Positions 19,935 through 29,140 of a stretch of 64,000 nt of DNA are shown piece by piece. The stretch is taken from the NCBI GenBank assembly GCA_002421005.1, contig DIJC01000013.1, positions 183,387 through 247,386 on the forward strand, read 5' to 3'. Every line of letters starts with the position of its first letter. Positions within the stretch are counted from its first letter, which is position 1. A program made the position numbers and the translations under genes. The notes beneath the pieces are model-generated. The model made no database searches, was not told the origin of the DNA, and saw only the letters and a list, made by a program, of their open reading frames with translations. Source of the stretch: Enterobacteriaceae bacterium UBA5654 (lineage in GTDB: Bacteria; Pseudomonadota; Gammaproteobacteria; Enterobacterales; Enterobacteriaceae).

Positions 19935-20414
19935 ATGATCAGTCTGATTGCGGCGTTAGCGGTAGATCGCGTCATCGGCATGGAAAATGCGATGCCGTGG
20001 GATCTACCAGCAGATCTCGCCTGGTTTAAACGTACGACCTTAAACAAGCCTGTGGTGATGGGCCGCCTGACCTGGGAGTCCATTGGACGCCCGCTGCCTG
20101 GCCGTAAAAATATTGTTATCAGCAGCCAGCCCGGCACGGATGACCGGGTACTGTGGGTGAAATCCGTGGATGAGGCCATTGCCGCCTGCGGCGATGCCGA
20201 AGAGATTATGGTGATCGGCGGTGGGCGCGTTTACGAGCAGTTCCTGCCGAAAGCGCAGAAGCTGTACCTGACGCATATTGATGCCGAAGTGGAAGGTGAT
20301 ACCCATTTCCCGGACTACGAGCCGGACGAGTGGGAATCGGTCTTCAGCGAATTCCACGACGCCGACGCGCAAAACTCCCACAGCTACTGCTTTGAGATCC
20401 TCGAACGGCGATAA
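19935..20414 (+). CDS. folA: Dihydrofolate reductase, chromosomal type
   Basis: FolA reduces dihydrofolate to tetrahydrofolate with NADPH and is the target of trimethoprim. The 159 residues match E. coli FolA in length and almost everywhere in sequence. Trp22, Asp27, Leu28, Trp30 and Ile94 are as in the sensitive E. coli enzyme. Residue 45 is Leu (MGRLTWES) where E. coli has His. I see no known resistance substitution among the residues listed. The gene is convergent with apaH and about 180 bp downstream of the previous terminator. Confidence 0.98.
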   Translation: MISLIAALAVDRVIGMENAMPWDLPADLAWFKRTTLNKPVVMGRLTWESIGRPLPGRKNIVISSQPGTDDRVLWVKSVDEAIAACGDAEEIMVIGGGRVYEQFLPKAQKLYLTHIDAEVEGDTHFPDYEPDEWESVFSEFHDADAQNSHSYCFEILERR

Positions 20415-20506
20415 GCCAGTGTTCCCGGCGGCGGATGTTCGCCGGGAGAATGAATAATTGTTAACAGTGATGCTTCGGTACGTGCGCCATATTCGCCGGT
20501 TTTCAG

Positions 20507-21355
20507 CTACGACGCCGCCGCTTCGCCTTCGCCCAAATCCATCTGCCGGTTCGACGGCTGCACAAAATACTGCTTATCTTCCCAGCGCAGGCAGGTTAAA
20601 TCTCCGCCCCAGCAGCAGCCTGTATCCAGCGCGTAAATGCCTTCCGGCGTTCCTTTGCCTTCCAGCGAGGCCCAGTGCCCGAAAACAATGCTGTACGCTT
20701 CGCTGACCGGCCCCGGAATCGCAAACCACGGCTTCAGCGGGGCAGGGGCATTTTCCGGCGATTCTTTGGCGTACATATCCAGTTGCCCGTTCGGGAAGCA
20801 GTAGCGCATACGGGTAAAGGCGTTAGTGATAAAGCGCAGTCGCGCCAGCCCGGTCAGTTCTGTTGACCAGTTGTTTGGCATATCGCCGTACATGGCGTCG
20901 AGGAAAAAGGGATAGGAGTCGCTGGCGAGCACCGCTTCGACGTCGCGCGCGCAGGTGATGGCGGTCGGCAGATCCCATTGTGGGGTGATCCCGGCGTGGG
21001 CCATGACCAGTTTTTTCTCTTCATCAACCTGTAACAGCGGCTGACGACGCAGCCAGTTCAGCAATTCGTCGGCATCCGGCGCTTCCAGCAACGGCGTGAC
21101 GCGATCTTTCGGCTTATTACGACTGATGCCCGCAAACACCGCCAGCAGGTGGAGATCGTGGTTGCCGAGGACAATGCGCACGCTGTCGCCAAGTGATTTC
21201 ACGTAGCGGAGCACTTCCAGCGAGCCGGGGCCGCGCGCGACCAGGTCACCGGTTAACCATAACGTATCCTGCTCAGGGGTAAACGCCACCTGGTCTAACA
21301 ACGCGATCAGTTCATCGTAGCAACCGTGAATGTCGCCAATCAGATATGTAGACAT
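20507..21355 (-). CDS. apaH: Bis(5'-nucleosyl)-tetraphosphatase, symmetrical (Ap4A hydrolase)
   Basis: ApaH splits Ap4A into two ADP and also removes Np4 caps from RNA in E. coli. This 282-residue calcineurin-like metallophosphatase shows the GDIHGCYDE (residues 7-15), GDLVARGP and GNHDLH metal motifs. It is the last gene of the lptD-surA-pdxA-rsmA-apaG-apaH operon, starting 4 bases after apaG. Confidence 0.98.
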   Translation of the reverse strand: MSTYLIGDIHGCYDELIALLDQVAFTPEQDTLWLTGDLVARGPGSLEVLRYVKSLGDSVRIVLGNHDLHLLAVFAGISRNKPKDRVTPLLEAPDADELLNWLRRQPLLQVDEEKKLVMAHAGITPQWDLPTAITCARDVEAVLASDSYPFFLDAMYGDMPNNWSTELTGLARLRFITNAFTRMRYCFPNGQLDMYAKESPENAPAPLKPWFAIPGPVSEAYSIVFGHWASLEGKGTPEGIYALDTGCCWGGDLTCLRWEDKQYFVQPSNRQMDLGEGEAAAS

Positions 21356-21359
21356 ATTT

Positions 21360-21737
21360 TTAATGGATTAGAGTTGAAACTGCCAGACGGAAAACGGGGA
21401 TGTCGATGGTGAAAGGCTTACCTTCTTCATCGATCATGTCATAGTGGCCCTGCATCGTGCCGAGCGGCGTTTCAAGAACGGCACCGCTGGTGTACTGATA
21501 TTCACCGCCAGGGGCGATGTGGGGCTGAACGCCGACCACTCCTTCACCCTGTACTTCGGTTTCACGGCCGTTCGCATTGGTAATCAGCCAGTAGCGTCCC
21601 AGAAGTTGAACCGGATATCGCCCCAGATTGCGAATCGTGACCGTGTAGGCAAAAACGTAACGCTCATCTTCTACGGAAGACTGCGCCTCAATATAGACGC
21701 TCTGCACCTGTACGCAAATTCGGGGCGAATCGATCAT
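21360..21737 (-). CDS. apaG: ApaG protein
   Basis: ApaG is a 125-residue single-domain protein with an immunoglobulin-like fold, found widely in proteobacteria. Its role is not firmly set; it is tied to divalent-cation tolerance by its operon. The LLGRYWLITNANG and VVGVQPHIAPGGEYQYTSG segments are the family signature. It lies 3 bases after rsmA and 4 before apaH. Confidence 0.96.
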   Translation of the reverse strand: MIDSPRICVQVQSVYIEAQSSVEDERYVFAYTVTIRNLGRYPVQLLGRYWLITNANGRETEVQGEGVVGVQPHIAPGGEYQYTSGAVLETPLGTMQGHYDMIDEEGKPFTIDIPVFRLAVSTLIH

Positions 21738-21740
21738 CGG

Positions 21741-22562
21741 TTAACTCTCCTTCGGGGGCGCTTGATCTGCCAGATAGTTAGCGAGCTGGCAGTATTGTGC
21801 GACCGAAATATTTTCTGCGCGCATGGCCGGGTCAACACCCAGTTCGTTCAGCACGTCAACGCTGAAGACGTTGCCAAGGCTGTTGCGAATCGTTTTACGG
21901 CGCTGGTTGAAGGCTTCCGTCGTAATACGGCTCAGTACGCGAATATCTTTTACCGGATGCGGCATGACCACATGCGGCACCAGGCGCACCACGGCGGAAT
22001 CTACTTTCGGTGCTGGCGTAAACGCCGTCGGCGGCACTTCAAGCACCGGGATCACCTGGCAGTAATATTGCGCCATGACGCTTAAACGACCATACGCTTT
22101 ACTGTTCGGCCCTGCAACCAGTCGATTAACCACCTCTTTTTGCAGCATGAAGTGCATATCAGCAATGGCGTTAGTATAGGTAAAAAGGTGGAACATCAGC
22201 GGTGTGGAGATGTTGTACGGCAGGTTGCCGAATACGCGCAGCGGCTGCCCCATTTTTTCAGACAGCTCGCCGAAGTTCATGGTCATCGCATCCTGCTGAT
22301 AGATAGTCAGCTTAGGGCCGAGAAACGGGTGCGTTTGCAGGCGCGCGGCCAGATCGCGATCCAGTTCGATAACCGTCAGTTGATCCAGACGTTCACCCAC
22401 CGGCTCGGTCAGCGCCGCCAGGCCCGGACCGATTTCGACCATCGCCTGGCCCTTTTGCGGATTGATGGCCGAGACAATGCTGTCGATCACAAACTGATCG
22501 TTGAGGAAGTTCTGCCCGAAGCGTTTACGGGCTAAGTGGCCCTGATGGACTCGATTATTCAT
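21741..22562 (-). CDS. rsmA: 16S rRNA dimethyladenosine transferase
   Basis: RsmA (KsgA) dimethylates A1518 and A1519 of 16S rRNA late in small-subunit assembly; loss gives kasugamycin resistance. The 273 residues show the RKRFGQNFL N-terminus, the S-adenosylmethionine motif VEIGPGLAALTEP (about 42-54) and the catalytic NLPYNISTPL. The start overlaps the pdxA stop by 4 bases (ATGA), so translation is coupled. Confidence 0.98.
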   Translation of the reverse strand: MNNRVHQGHLARKRFGQNFLNDQFVIDSIVSAINPQKGQAMVEIGPGLAALTEPVGERLDQLTVIELDRDLAARLQTHPFLGPKLTIYQQDAMTMNFGELSEKMGQPLRVFGNLPYNISTPLMFHLFTYTNAIADMHFMLQKEVVNRLVAGPNSKAYGRLSVMAQYYCQVIPVLEVPPTAFTPAPKVDSAVVRLVPHVVMPHPVKDIRVLSRITTEAFNQRRKTIRNSLGNVFSVDVLNELGVDPAMRAENISVAQYCQLANYLADQAPPKES

Positions 22563-23548
22563 TTAGTATTAACAATCATTTTGATGGCGAGATTAAGCGC
22601 CGTAATAAAACTGCCGACGTCCGCTTTTCCCTGGCCCGCCAGTTCAAGCGCGGTGCCGTGGTCAACGGAGGTACGAATAAAGGGTAAACCGAGGGTGATG
22701 TTCACGCCACGGCCAAAGCCCTGGTATTTTAGCACGGGGAGGCCCTGATCGTGGTACATCGCCAGCACGGCGTCTGCATGATCGAGGTATTTCGGCTGGA
22801 AAAGCGTGTCGGCGGGCAGGGGGCCGGTCAAATTCATGCCCTGCGCGCGCATCTCGTTCAGTACCGGGATCAGCACGTCGATCTCTTCGGTTCCCATATG
22901 CCCGCCTTCGCCCGCGTGGGGATTCAGGCCGCAAACCAGCACATGCGGTTGAGCGATGCCGAATTTGCGCTGTAAATCATCATGCAGAATAGTGATGACC
23001 TCGCGCAGCAGCGCCGGGGTGATGGCGTCCGCAATGGCGCGCAGCGGCAGGTGAGTTGTTGCCAGCGCGACGCGCAGCTCTTCGGTCGCCAGCATCATCA
23101 CCACTTTCGATGCGTGGGAGCGCTGTTCTAAAAACTCGGTGTGGCCGGTAAACGGCAGGCCCGCATCGTTGATCACGCCTTTATGTACCGGGCCGGTGAT
23201 CAGCGCGGCGAATTCACCGTTCAGACAGCCGTCGCAGGCGCGTGTCAGCGTCTCTACCACGTAATGCCCATTCTCCACGCTAAGCTGCCCGGCGACCGTC
23301 GGCGTGCGCAGGGAAATGGGTAATAGCGTCAGCGTTCCCGCGCACTGCGGTTGGGCAGGCTGCGAGGGAGACCAGGGGAGCAGAGAAAGCGGCAGACCGA
23401 GCATCGCTGCCCGGTCCGTGAGAAGTGTGGCATCTGCGCAAACCACCAGTTCAACCGGCCAGTCGCGCTGGGCAAGCTGAACAACGAGATCAGGACCAAT
23501 CCCGGCAGGTTCGCCGGGAGTGATAATTACGCGGTGGAGAGAAGCCAT
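22559..23548 (-). CDS. pdxA: 4-hydroxythreonine-4-phosphate dehydrogenase
   Basis: PdxA oxidises 4-phosphohydroxy-L-threonine in the pyridoxal-5'-phosphate pathway. The 329-residue protein shows GEPAGIGPD near the N-terminus and the metal-binding histidines in GHTEFLEQ and MYHDQGLP. Its start shares one base with the surA stop (TAATG) and it overlaps rsmA by 4 bases. Confidence 0.98.
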   Translation of the reverse strand: MASLHRVIITPGEPAGIGPDLVVQLAQRDWPVELVVCADATLLTDRAAMLGLPLSLLPWSPSQPAQPQCAGTLTLLPISLRTPTVAGQLSVENGHYVVETLTRACDGCLNGEFAALITGPVHKGVINDAGLPFTGHTEFLEQRSHASKVVMMLATEELRVALATTHLPLRAIADAITPALLREVITILHDDLQRKFGIAQPHVLVCGLNPHAGEGGHMGTEEIDVLIPVLNEMRAQGMNLTGPLPADTLFQPKYLDHADAVLAMYHDQGLPVLKYQGFGRGVNITLGLPFIRTSVDHGTALELAGQGKADVGSFITALNLAIKMIVNTK

Positions 23549-24840
23549 TAGTTGCTCAGGATTTTTACATAAGCCGATGCACGCTGTTCCTGCATCCAGG
23601 TCGCTGATTCTTCAGAGAGCTTGCGGTTCATCAACATACGGTAGGCTTTGTCTTTCTGCGCCGCATCGGTTTTATCAACCTGGCGGGTATCCAGCAGTTC
23701 AATCAGGTGCCAGCCAAAGGAAGAGTGGACCGGTCCGCTGGTCTGGCCTTTGCTGAGTTTCATCAGCGCATCGCGGAACGCCGGATCGTACATGTTAGGC
23801 GTTGCCCAACCCAGATCGCCGCCCTGGTTAGCCGAGCCGGGATCCTGCGAGAACTCTTTCGCCGCGTTAGCAAAGGTGGTTTTTCCGCTCTTAATATCAG
23901 CCGCAATTTCTTCCAGCTTCACGCGGGCCTGCTCGTCGGTCATGATCGGCGACGGTTTCAGCAGAATGTGACGGGCATGGGCTTCGGTCACGGAGATATT
24001 CTGGCTCTGGCCGCGCATGTCGTTCACTTTCAGAATATGGAAGCCAACGCCGGAACGGATGGGGCCAATGATGTCACCTTTTTTCGCGGTGACTAACGCC
24101 TGCGCGAACAGTGAAGGCAGCTCCTGGATACGGCCCCAGCCCATTTGACCACCCTGTAACGCCTGCTGATCGGCAGAGTAGGTGATCGCCAGTTTGCCAA
24201 AGTCGCCGCCGTTACGCGCCTGCTCAACAATAGAATTGGCCTGGTCCTGCGCTTCTTTTACCTGGTCGGAAGACGGATTTTCCGGCAGCGGCAGCAGAAT
24301 GTGGCTCAGGTTGATCTCGGTACTGGCATCGTTCTGGTTGCCAATCTGCTTCGCCAGGGTGTCCACTTCCTGCGGCAGAACGGTGACGCGACGACGCACT
24401 TCGCTGTTACGCACTTCAGAAATGGTCATTTCTTTACGGATCTGGCTACGGTAAGTGTTGTAGTCCAGACCGTCATACGCCAGACGGCTGCGCATTTGAT
24501 CGAGCGTCATGTTGTTCTGTTTGGCGATGTTGGCGATAGCCTCGTCGAGCTGTTCGTCAGAGATTTTCACCCCCATCTTCTGGCCCATTTGCAGGACGAT
24601 CTGGTCCATGATCAAACGTTCAAGGATTTGATGACGCAGCGTTTCATCATCGGGAAGCTGCTGTCCGGCCTGACCCGCATTTAATTTTACCGATTGCATC
24701 AGGCCATCGACGTCGCTTTCAAGCACGACGCCGTTGTTGACGACGGCGGCGACCTTATCGACAACCTGTGGGGCGGCGAAACCTGAATTCACCACCATTG
24801 CGAGGGCGAAAGCAGGAAGCAGCGTTTTCCAGTTCTTCAT
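23548..24840 (-). CDS. surA: Periplasmic chaperone and peptidyl-prolyl isomerase SurA
   Basis: SurA escorts unfolded outer-membrane beta-barrel proteins through the periplasm to the BAM complex. The 430 residues begin with a cleavable signal peptide (cut after GFA, Ala22). Next are the N-terminal chaperone domain and two parvulin domains (about 175-275 with INLSHILLPLP, and about 285-390 with AHARHILLKPS). The E. coli protein is 428 residues. It is cotranscribed after lptD, whose product is one of its clients. Confidence 0.98.
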   Translation of the reverse strand: MKNWKTLLPAFALAMVVNSGFAAPQVVDKVAAVVNNGVVLESDVDGLMQSVKLNAGQAGQQLPDDETLRHQILERLIMDQIVLQMGQKMGVKISDEQLDEAIANIAKQNNMTLDQMRSRLAYDGLDYNTYRSQIRKEMTISEVRNSEVRRRVTVLPQEVDTLAKQIGNQNDASTEINLSHILLPLPENPSSDQVKEAQDQANSIVEQARNGGDFGKLAITYSADQQALQGGQMGWGRIQELPSLFAQALVTAKKGDIIGPIRSGVGFHILKVNDMRGQSQNISVTEAHARHILLKPSPIMTDEQARVKLEEIAADIKSGKTTFANAAKEFSQDPGSANQGGDLGWATPNMYDPAFRDALMKLSKGQTSGPVHSSFGWHLIELLDTRQVDKTDAAQKDKAYRMLMNRKLSEESATWMQEQRASAYVKILSN

Positions 24841-24893
24841 ACATTTTCCATTTCAATTAACCGCAATGCGGATTACGTTTTCAAACAACTGCA

Positions 24894-27236
24894 TTACAGA
24901 GAGCTATGATAAGGCAGAATGTTCGAGCGCAGCATCTGCTGTGTGCCCAGACCATAGTTTGAGCTCAGGCCACGCAGTTCAATATTAAAGCCGATGACAT
25001 TGTCGTACACGCTTTTGTTATCTTCCCAGCCGTTAAGCTTCCGCTCGTAACCAACGCGGATGGCATAACAGCAGGAGCTGTATTGCACGCCCACCATCTG
25101 GTCAGCCGCTTTTTTCTCGTTGGTATCAAAGTACCACGCGCCAACGAATGACCAGCGATCGGCCAGCGGCCAACTGCCCACCGCGCCGACCTGGGAGATA
25201 CCTTCTTTGTACTCATCAGACTTCGCATAAGACGGCAGCGTTGCCTGAATATATTCCGGGCTGGCGTAACGATAGTTCAACTGTAACAGTCGGTCTTCGT
25301 CACGACGATATTCAATGGTGCTGCTGCTGGTGGCGATGTTGTCCAGACGGGTATCGTACTGGACGCCGCCGCGCAGACCCCAACGGTCGGAGATCCGCCA
25401 GTAGGTGTCTCCGGCCCAGACCAGCGAACCGGTTTTGTCGTCTTCTTCCCATTGTATATTGTCATCACCGGTGCGTGATTCGGTGAAGTAGTAGATTTGA
25501 CCTACGGAAACGTTAAAACGTTCCACGGCAGATTCATCATAAACGCGAGACGTGACGCCGGTCGTTACCTGGTTTGCTGACGCGATGCGGTCAAGGCCGC
25601 CGTAGGTACGGTCGCGGAACAGGCCAGTGTAATCAGATTGCAGCAGCGACGAGTCATAGTTATTGATATGGCTCTGGTCACGGTATGGCACATACAGGTA
25701 CTGCGCGCGCGGCTCCAGCGTCTGGGTAAAGCCATCCGCCAGCAGCATGTCGCGCTCGAAAACCATCTTGCCGTCAACTTTGAACTGCGGCATTACGCGA
25801 TTCACCGAGTCGTCCAGTTGGGTGGTGTTGTTATTGTTGTAGGTGTCTAAATTGGTCTGCTGATAGTGCGTTGCCAGCAGTTTTGCTTCGGTATTGACGC
25901 TGCCCCAGCCGTTAGAGAGCGGCAGGTTGATGGTCGGCTCCAGGTGAAGACGCGTGGCTTCCGGCTGGTTGCTTTCGGTATTCACGAAGTGAACGGCCTG
26001 GCCGTAAATTCGGGTATCAAACGGGCCGACGTCGTTCTGGTAGTAGTTCAGGTCGAGCTGTGGTTCAGCGGAGTAGCTACTGTTGTTCTGATCGCTGAAG
26101 ACCTGGAACTGCTTGGTCGATACGGTGGCGTCGAAGTTATCGACCGCGTAGCCGACGCTGAATTTCTGCGTGGCGTAGCCGTCGGTACTGGAACCGTACT
26201 TGCTGTCGAAGTCGTTAAAATAGTTGGAGTCGCTGACCTTGGTGTAGTCAACGTTAAAGCGCCACACCTGGTCCAGCACCCCGGCGTGCTGCCAGAAGAA
26301 CAGCCAGCGATGGCGGCTGCCTTCTTTATCGTGATCGTCCTGATAGACGTCATCCGACGGCAGATAGTCCAGCTCCATCAGGCCCGCGCCCGCCTGGGTC
26401 AGATAGCGGAATTCGTTTTCCCACATCACGTTGCCACGACGATGCATGTAGTGCGGCGTGATGGTGGCGTCCATATTGGGCGCGATGTTCCAGTAGTACG
26501 GCAGGGTGAACTCAAAATAGTTCTTGCTGCTGTACTTCGCATTGGGGATCAGGAAGCCCGAACGGCGTTTATCACCCACCGGCAGTTGCAGGTATGGACT
26601 ATAAAAGACCGGAACCGGACCCAGCTTAAAGCGGGCGTTCCAGATTTCCGCCACCTGCTCTTCACGGTCATGGATCACTTCGCTACCCACGACGCTCCAG
26701 GTGTCTGAGCCTGGCAGACAGGAAGTAAAGGTGCCGTTTTCCAGAATGGTGTAACGGTTTTCGCCACGCTGCTTCATCAGATCCGCTTTACCGCGTCCCT
26801 GACGACCCACCATCTGATAGTCGCCTTCCCAGATATTGGTGTCTTTGGTATTCAGGTTGGCCCAGCCTTTTGGCCCTTTGAGGATCACCTGATTATCGTC
26901 GTAGTGGACGTTGCCGAGAGCATCAACGGTACGCACCGGCTCCGGCTGGCCCGCCGCTTCTTTTTGATGAAGCTGTACTTCATCAGCCTGCAGGCGGCTG
27001 TTGCCCTGATTGATATCCACGTTGCCGGTAAACGCAGCGTTGTCGGGATAATTCCCTTTGGCATGATCGGCGTTGATGGTGACCGGCAATTCATTTGGCT
27101 CGCCCTGCACCAGAGGACGGTTATAGCTCGGCACGCCCAGCATACACTGCGAGGCGAGATCGGCGGCCATTCCCTGCTGACTGTACAGGGCGCTGGCGAT
27201 CATGGTGGCCAGAAGGGTGGGAATACGTTTTTTCAT
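24894..27236 (-). CDS. lptD: LPS-assembly outer-membrane protein LptD
   Basis: LptD is the 26-strand outer-membrane barrel that, with LptE, inserts lipopolysaccharide into the outer leaflet. I set the start at the ATG at 27236 (MKKRIPTLLATMIAS), giving 780 residues against 784 in E. coli; the open frame upstream to 27386 is an extension into the promoter. The signal peptide, the N-terminal jellyroll (from about residue 45) and the disulfide cysteines (SQCMLG near 31, YSSCCYAIR near the end) are present. It leads the surA-apaH operon and is divergent from djlA. Confidence 0.97.
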   Translation of the reverse strand: MKKRIPTLLATMIASALYSQQGMAADLASQCMLGVPSYNRPLVQGEPNELPVTINADHAKGNYPDNAAFTGNVDINQGNSRLQADEVQLHQKEAAGQPEPVRTVDALGNVHYDDNQVILKGPKGWANLNTKDTNIWEGDYQMVGRQGRGKADLMKQRGENRYTILENGTFTSCLPGSDTWSVVGSEVIHDREEQVAEIWNARFKLGPVPVFYSPYLQLPVGDKRRSGFLIPNAKYSSKNYFEFTLPYYWNIAPNMDATITPHYMHRRGNVMWENEFRYLTQAGAGLMELDYLPSDDVYQDDHDKEGSRHRWLFFWQHAGVLDQVWRFNVDYTKVSDSNYFNDFDSKYGSSTDGYATQKFSVGYAVDNFDATVSTKQFQVFSDQNNSSYSAEPQLDLNYYQNDVGPFDTRIYGQAVHFVNTESNQPEATRLHLEPTINLPLSNGWGSVNTEAKLLATHYQQTNLDTYNNNNTTQLDDSVNRVMPQFKVDGKMVFERDMLLADGFTQTLEPRAQYLYVPYRDQSHINNYDSSLLQSDYTGLFRDRTYGGLDRIASANQVTTGVTSRVYDESAVERFNVSVGQIYYFTESRTGDDNIQWEEDDKTGSLVWAGDTYWRISDRWGLRGGVQYDTRLDNIATSSSTIEYRRDEDRLLQLNYRYASPEYIQATLPSYAKSDEYKEGISQVGAVGSWPLADRWSFVGAWYFDTNEKKAADQMVGVQYSSCCYAIRVGYERKLNGWEDNKSVYDNVIGFNIELRGLSSNYGLGTQQMLRSNILPYHSSL

Positions 27237-27420
27237 ACGTTGTATTTGTTGTTCCGTCATCAGTGGCGTAGCGACTAGCAAACGGTCAGAGACTAACTTA
27301 CTCAACCCCATCGCGCTAGTCTTAATCCTGCCCGTTTCATGCCCTTGTGTTAGGCACGGCATAGAATGACGGGTATGATAAAACATATTTTAGTCGCAGG
27401 CATGACGATTTGGGGAGTAT

Positions 27421-28239
27421 ATGCAGTATTGGGGAAAAGTGATCGGTGTGGCGATGGCATTAATTATGGGCGGCGGCTTTTGGGGCGCGGTGCTCGGACT
27501 GCTGATCGGCCATATGTTTGACAAAGCGCGCAGCCGCCGCATGAACTGGTTTGCCAATCAGCAGGAGCGACAATCGCTGTTTTTCGCCACCACGTTTGAG
27601 GTGATGGGGCATCTTACCAAGTCGAAGGGCCGCGTCACCGAGGCGGATATTCAGATTGCCAGCGTGTTTATGGATCGGATGAATCTCCACGGCGACTCGC
27701 GCACCGCCGCGCAGCAGGCGTTTCGGGTGGGGAAAGCGGATAACTACCCGCTGCGCGAAAAAATGCGCGGGTTTCGCAGCATTTGTTTTGGTCGTGCCGA
27801 TTTGATTAGGATGTTTCTGGAAATCCAGATCCAGGCCGCGTTTGCTGACGGGCAACTGCATCCGAACGAGCGCGAAGTGCTGTACGTGATTGCCGAGGAG
27901 TTAGGCATCACCCGTCTTCAGTTCGATCAGTTCCTGCGCATGATGCAGGGCGGTGCGCAGTTTGGCGGAGGTTATCAGCACCAGCAGCAGTCCGGCGGCG
28001 GCTGGCAGCAGGCGCAGCGCGGACCGACGCTGGAAGACGCCTGCAACGTGCTGGGAGTGAAGCCGACCGACGATGGCACCACCATCAAGCGTGCTTACCG
28101 TAAGCTAATGAGCGAGCATCACCCGGACAAACTGGTGGCGAAAGGCCTGCCGCCGGAGATGATGGCGATGGCGAAGGAAAAAGCGCAGGAAATCCAGAAA
28201 GCCTACGAGCTAATTAAAGAGCAGAAAGGGTTTAAGTAA
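27421..28239 (+). CDS. djlA: Membrane-anchored DnaJ-like co-chaperone
   Basis: DjlA is a DnaK co-chaperone in the inner membrane, linked to capsule and envelope-stress signalling. Of 272 residues, about 6-30 form the glycine-rich transmembrane span. The middle is a TerB-like helical domain (about 55-180), then a Gln/Gly linker (GGGYQHQQQSGGGW). The C-terminal J domain follows, with the HPD motif in SEHHPDKL. E. coli DjlA is 271 residues. Confidence 0.97.
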   Translation: MQYWGKVIGVAMALIMGGGFWGAVLGLLIGHMFDKARSRRMNWFANQQERQSLFFATTFEVMGHLTKSKGRVTEADIQIASVFMDRMNLHGDSRTAAQQAFRVGKADNYPLREKMRGFRSICFGRADLIRMFLEIQIQAAFADGQLHPNEREVLYVIAEELGITRLQFDQFLRMMQGGAQFGGGYQHQQQSGGGWQQAQRGPTLEDACNVLGVKPTDDGTTIKRAYRKLMSEHHPDKLVAKGLPPEMMAMAKEKAQEIQKAYELIKEQKGFK

Positions 28240-28288
28240 GGTGAGCGGCTCGCTCTTCCTCAAGGGAGCGTAAACGCCCTCTCCCTGA

Positions 28289-28458
28289 CCCTCTCCCCCA
28301 GGAGAGGGAACAGTCCGTGGCACAGGTTTACCATTGTTCCCCGACGCCGCTTTTCCCCCTCTCCCCCAGGAGAGGGGACAGTCCGTGGCACAGGTTTGCC
28401 CCTGTTCCCCGACGCCGCTTTTCCCCCTCTCCCTCGAGGGAGAGGGCCGGGGAGAGGG
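28289..28458. repeat. 68-bp tandem repeat with CCCTCTCC/GGAGAGGG palindromes
   Basis: Two nearly identical units (28289-28356 and 28357-28424) are followed by a partial third (from 28425). Each unit opens with CCCTCTCCCCCAGGAGAGGG, able to form a hairpin, then CAGTCCGTGGCACAGG and a CCCGACGCCGC segment. The third unit keeps only an extended hairpin arm. This is an intergenic short-palindrome element of the REP-like kind common in G+C-richer Enterobacteriaceae. It fills the space between the djlA and rluA stops. Confidence 0.85.
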
Positions 28459-28468
28459 GGGGAAGCCC

Positions 28469-29128
28469 TCAGAAATCAGCCGGAGCCTTAAACGTCATTG
28501 AATTCCCGTACGCCGGATGAGTAATGGTCAGCATTTCGGCATGTAGCAGCAGGCGTGGTGCCATTGCCAGCGCGTCCGGCGTGGCATAGAAGCGATCCCC
28601 AAGAATCGGATGCCCCAGTGCCAGCATATGGACGCGCAGCTGATGCGAGCGCCCGGTAATGGGCTTTAGCACCACGCGGGCGGTGTTATCCGCCGCGTAG
28701 TCCACCACCTCATACTCCGTTTGCGCCGCTTTCCCGGTCTCAAAACAGACTTTCTGTTTTGGCCGGTTCGGCCAGTCGCAAATCAACGGCAAATCTACCA
28801 GTCCTTCCGCTTTTTCCGGGTGTCCCCAGATGCGTGCAACGTACTGCTTTTTCGGTTCACGCTCGCGGAACTGGCGCTTAAGCTCCCGCTCGGCGGCTTT
28901 GGTCAGCGCCACTACAATCACGCCGCTGGTCGCCATATCCAGACGATGCACTGATTCCGCCTGCGGGTAATCCCGCTGAATGCGCGTCATCACGCTGTCT
29001 TTGTGCTCTTCAAGACGCCCCGGCACGGACAGCAGGCCGCTCGGCTTGTTGACCACCATAATGTGCTCATCCTGATACAGAATGACCAGCCAGGGTTCCT
29101 GCGGCGGATTGTAGTTTTCCATCCCCAT
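28469..29128 (-). CDS. rluA: Dual-specificity 23S rRNA/tRNA pseudouridine synthase RluA
   Basis: RluA makes pseudouridine 746 in 23S rRNA and 32 in several tRNAs. The 219-residue sequence is close to identical to E. coli RluA, with the catalytic aspartate in HRLDMATSG (about 61-69) and the RSHQLRVHM segment. It lies 12 bases after rapA and is probably cotranscribed with it. Confidence 0.98.
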   Translation of the reverse strand: MGMENYNPPQEPWLVILYQDEHIMVVNKPSGLLSVPGRLEEHKDSVMTRIQRDYPQAESVHRLDMATSGVIVVALTKAAERELKRQFREREPKKQYVARIWGHPEKAEGLVDLPLICDWPNRPKQKVCFETGKAAQTEYEVVDYAADNTARVVLKPITGRSHQLRVHMLALGHPILGDRFYATPDALAMAPRLLLHAEMLTITHPAYGNSMTFKAPADF

Positions 29129-29140
29129 TTTTAGTTTCCG

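Noticed and set aside
20423..20447. TCCCGGCG/CGCCGGGA hairpin after folA as a terminator
   Set aside because: The stem is good but no T-run follows on either strand, so I leave it unassigned.
28317..28520. 67-codon open frame over the 68-bp repeats
   Set aside because: Its translation simply encodes the palindromic repeats and runs into the rluA end.
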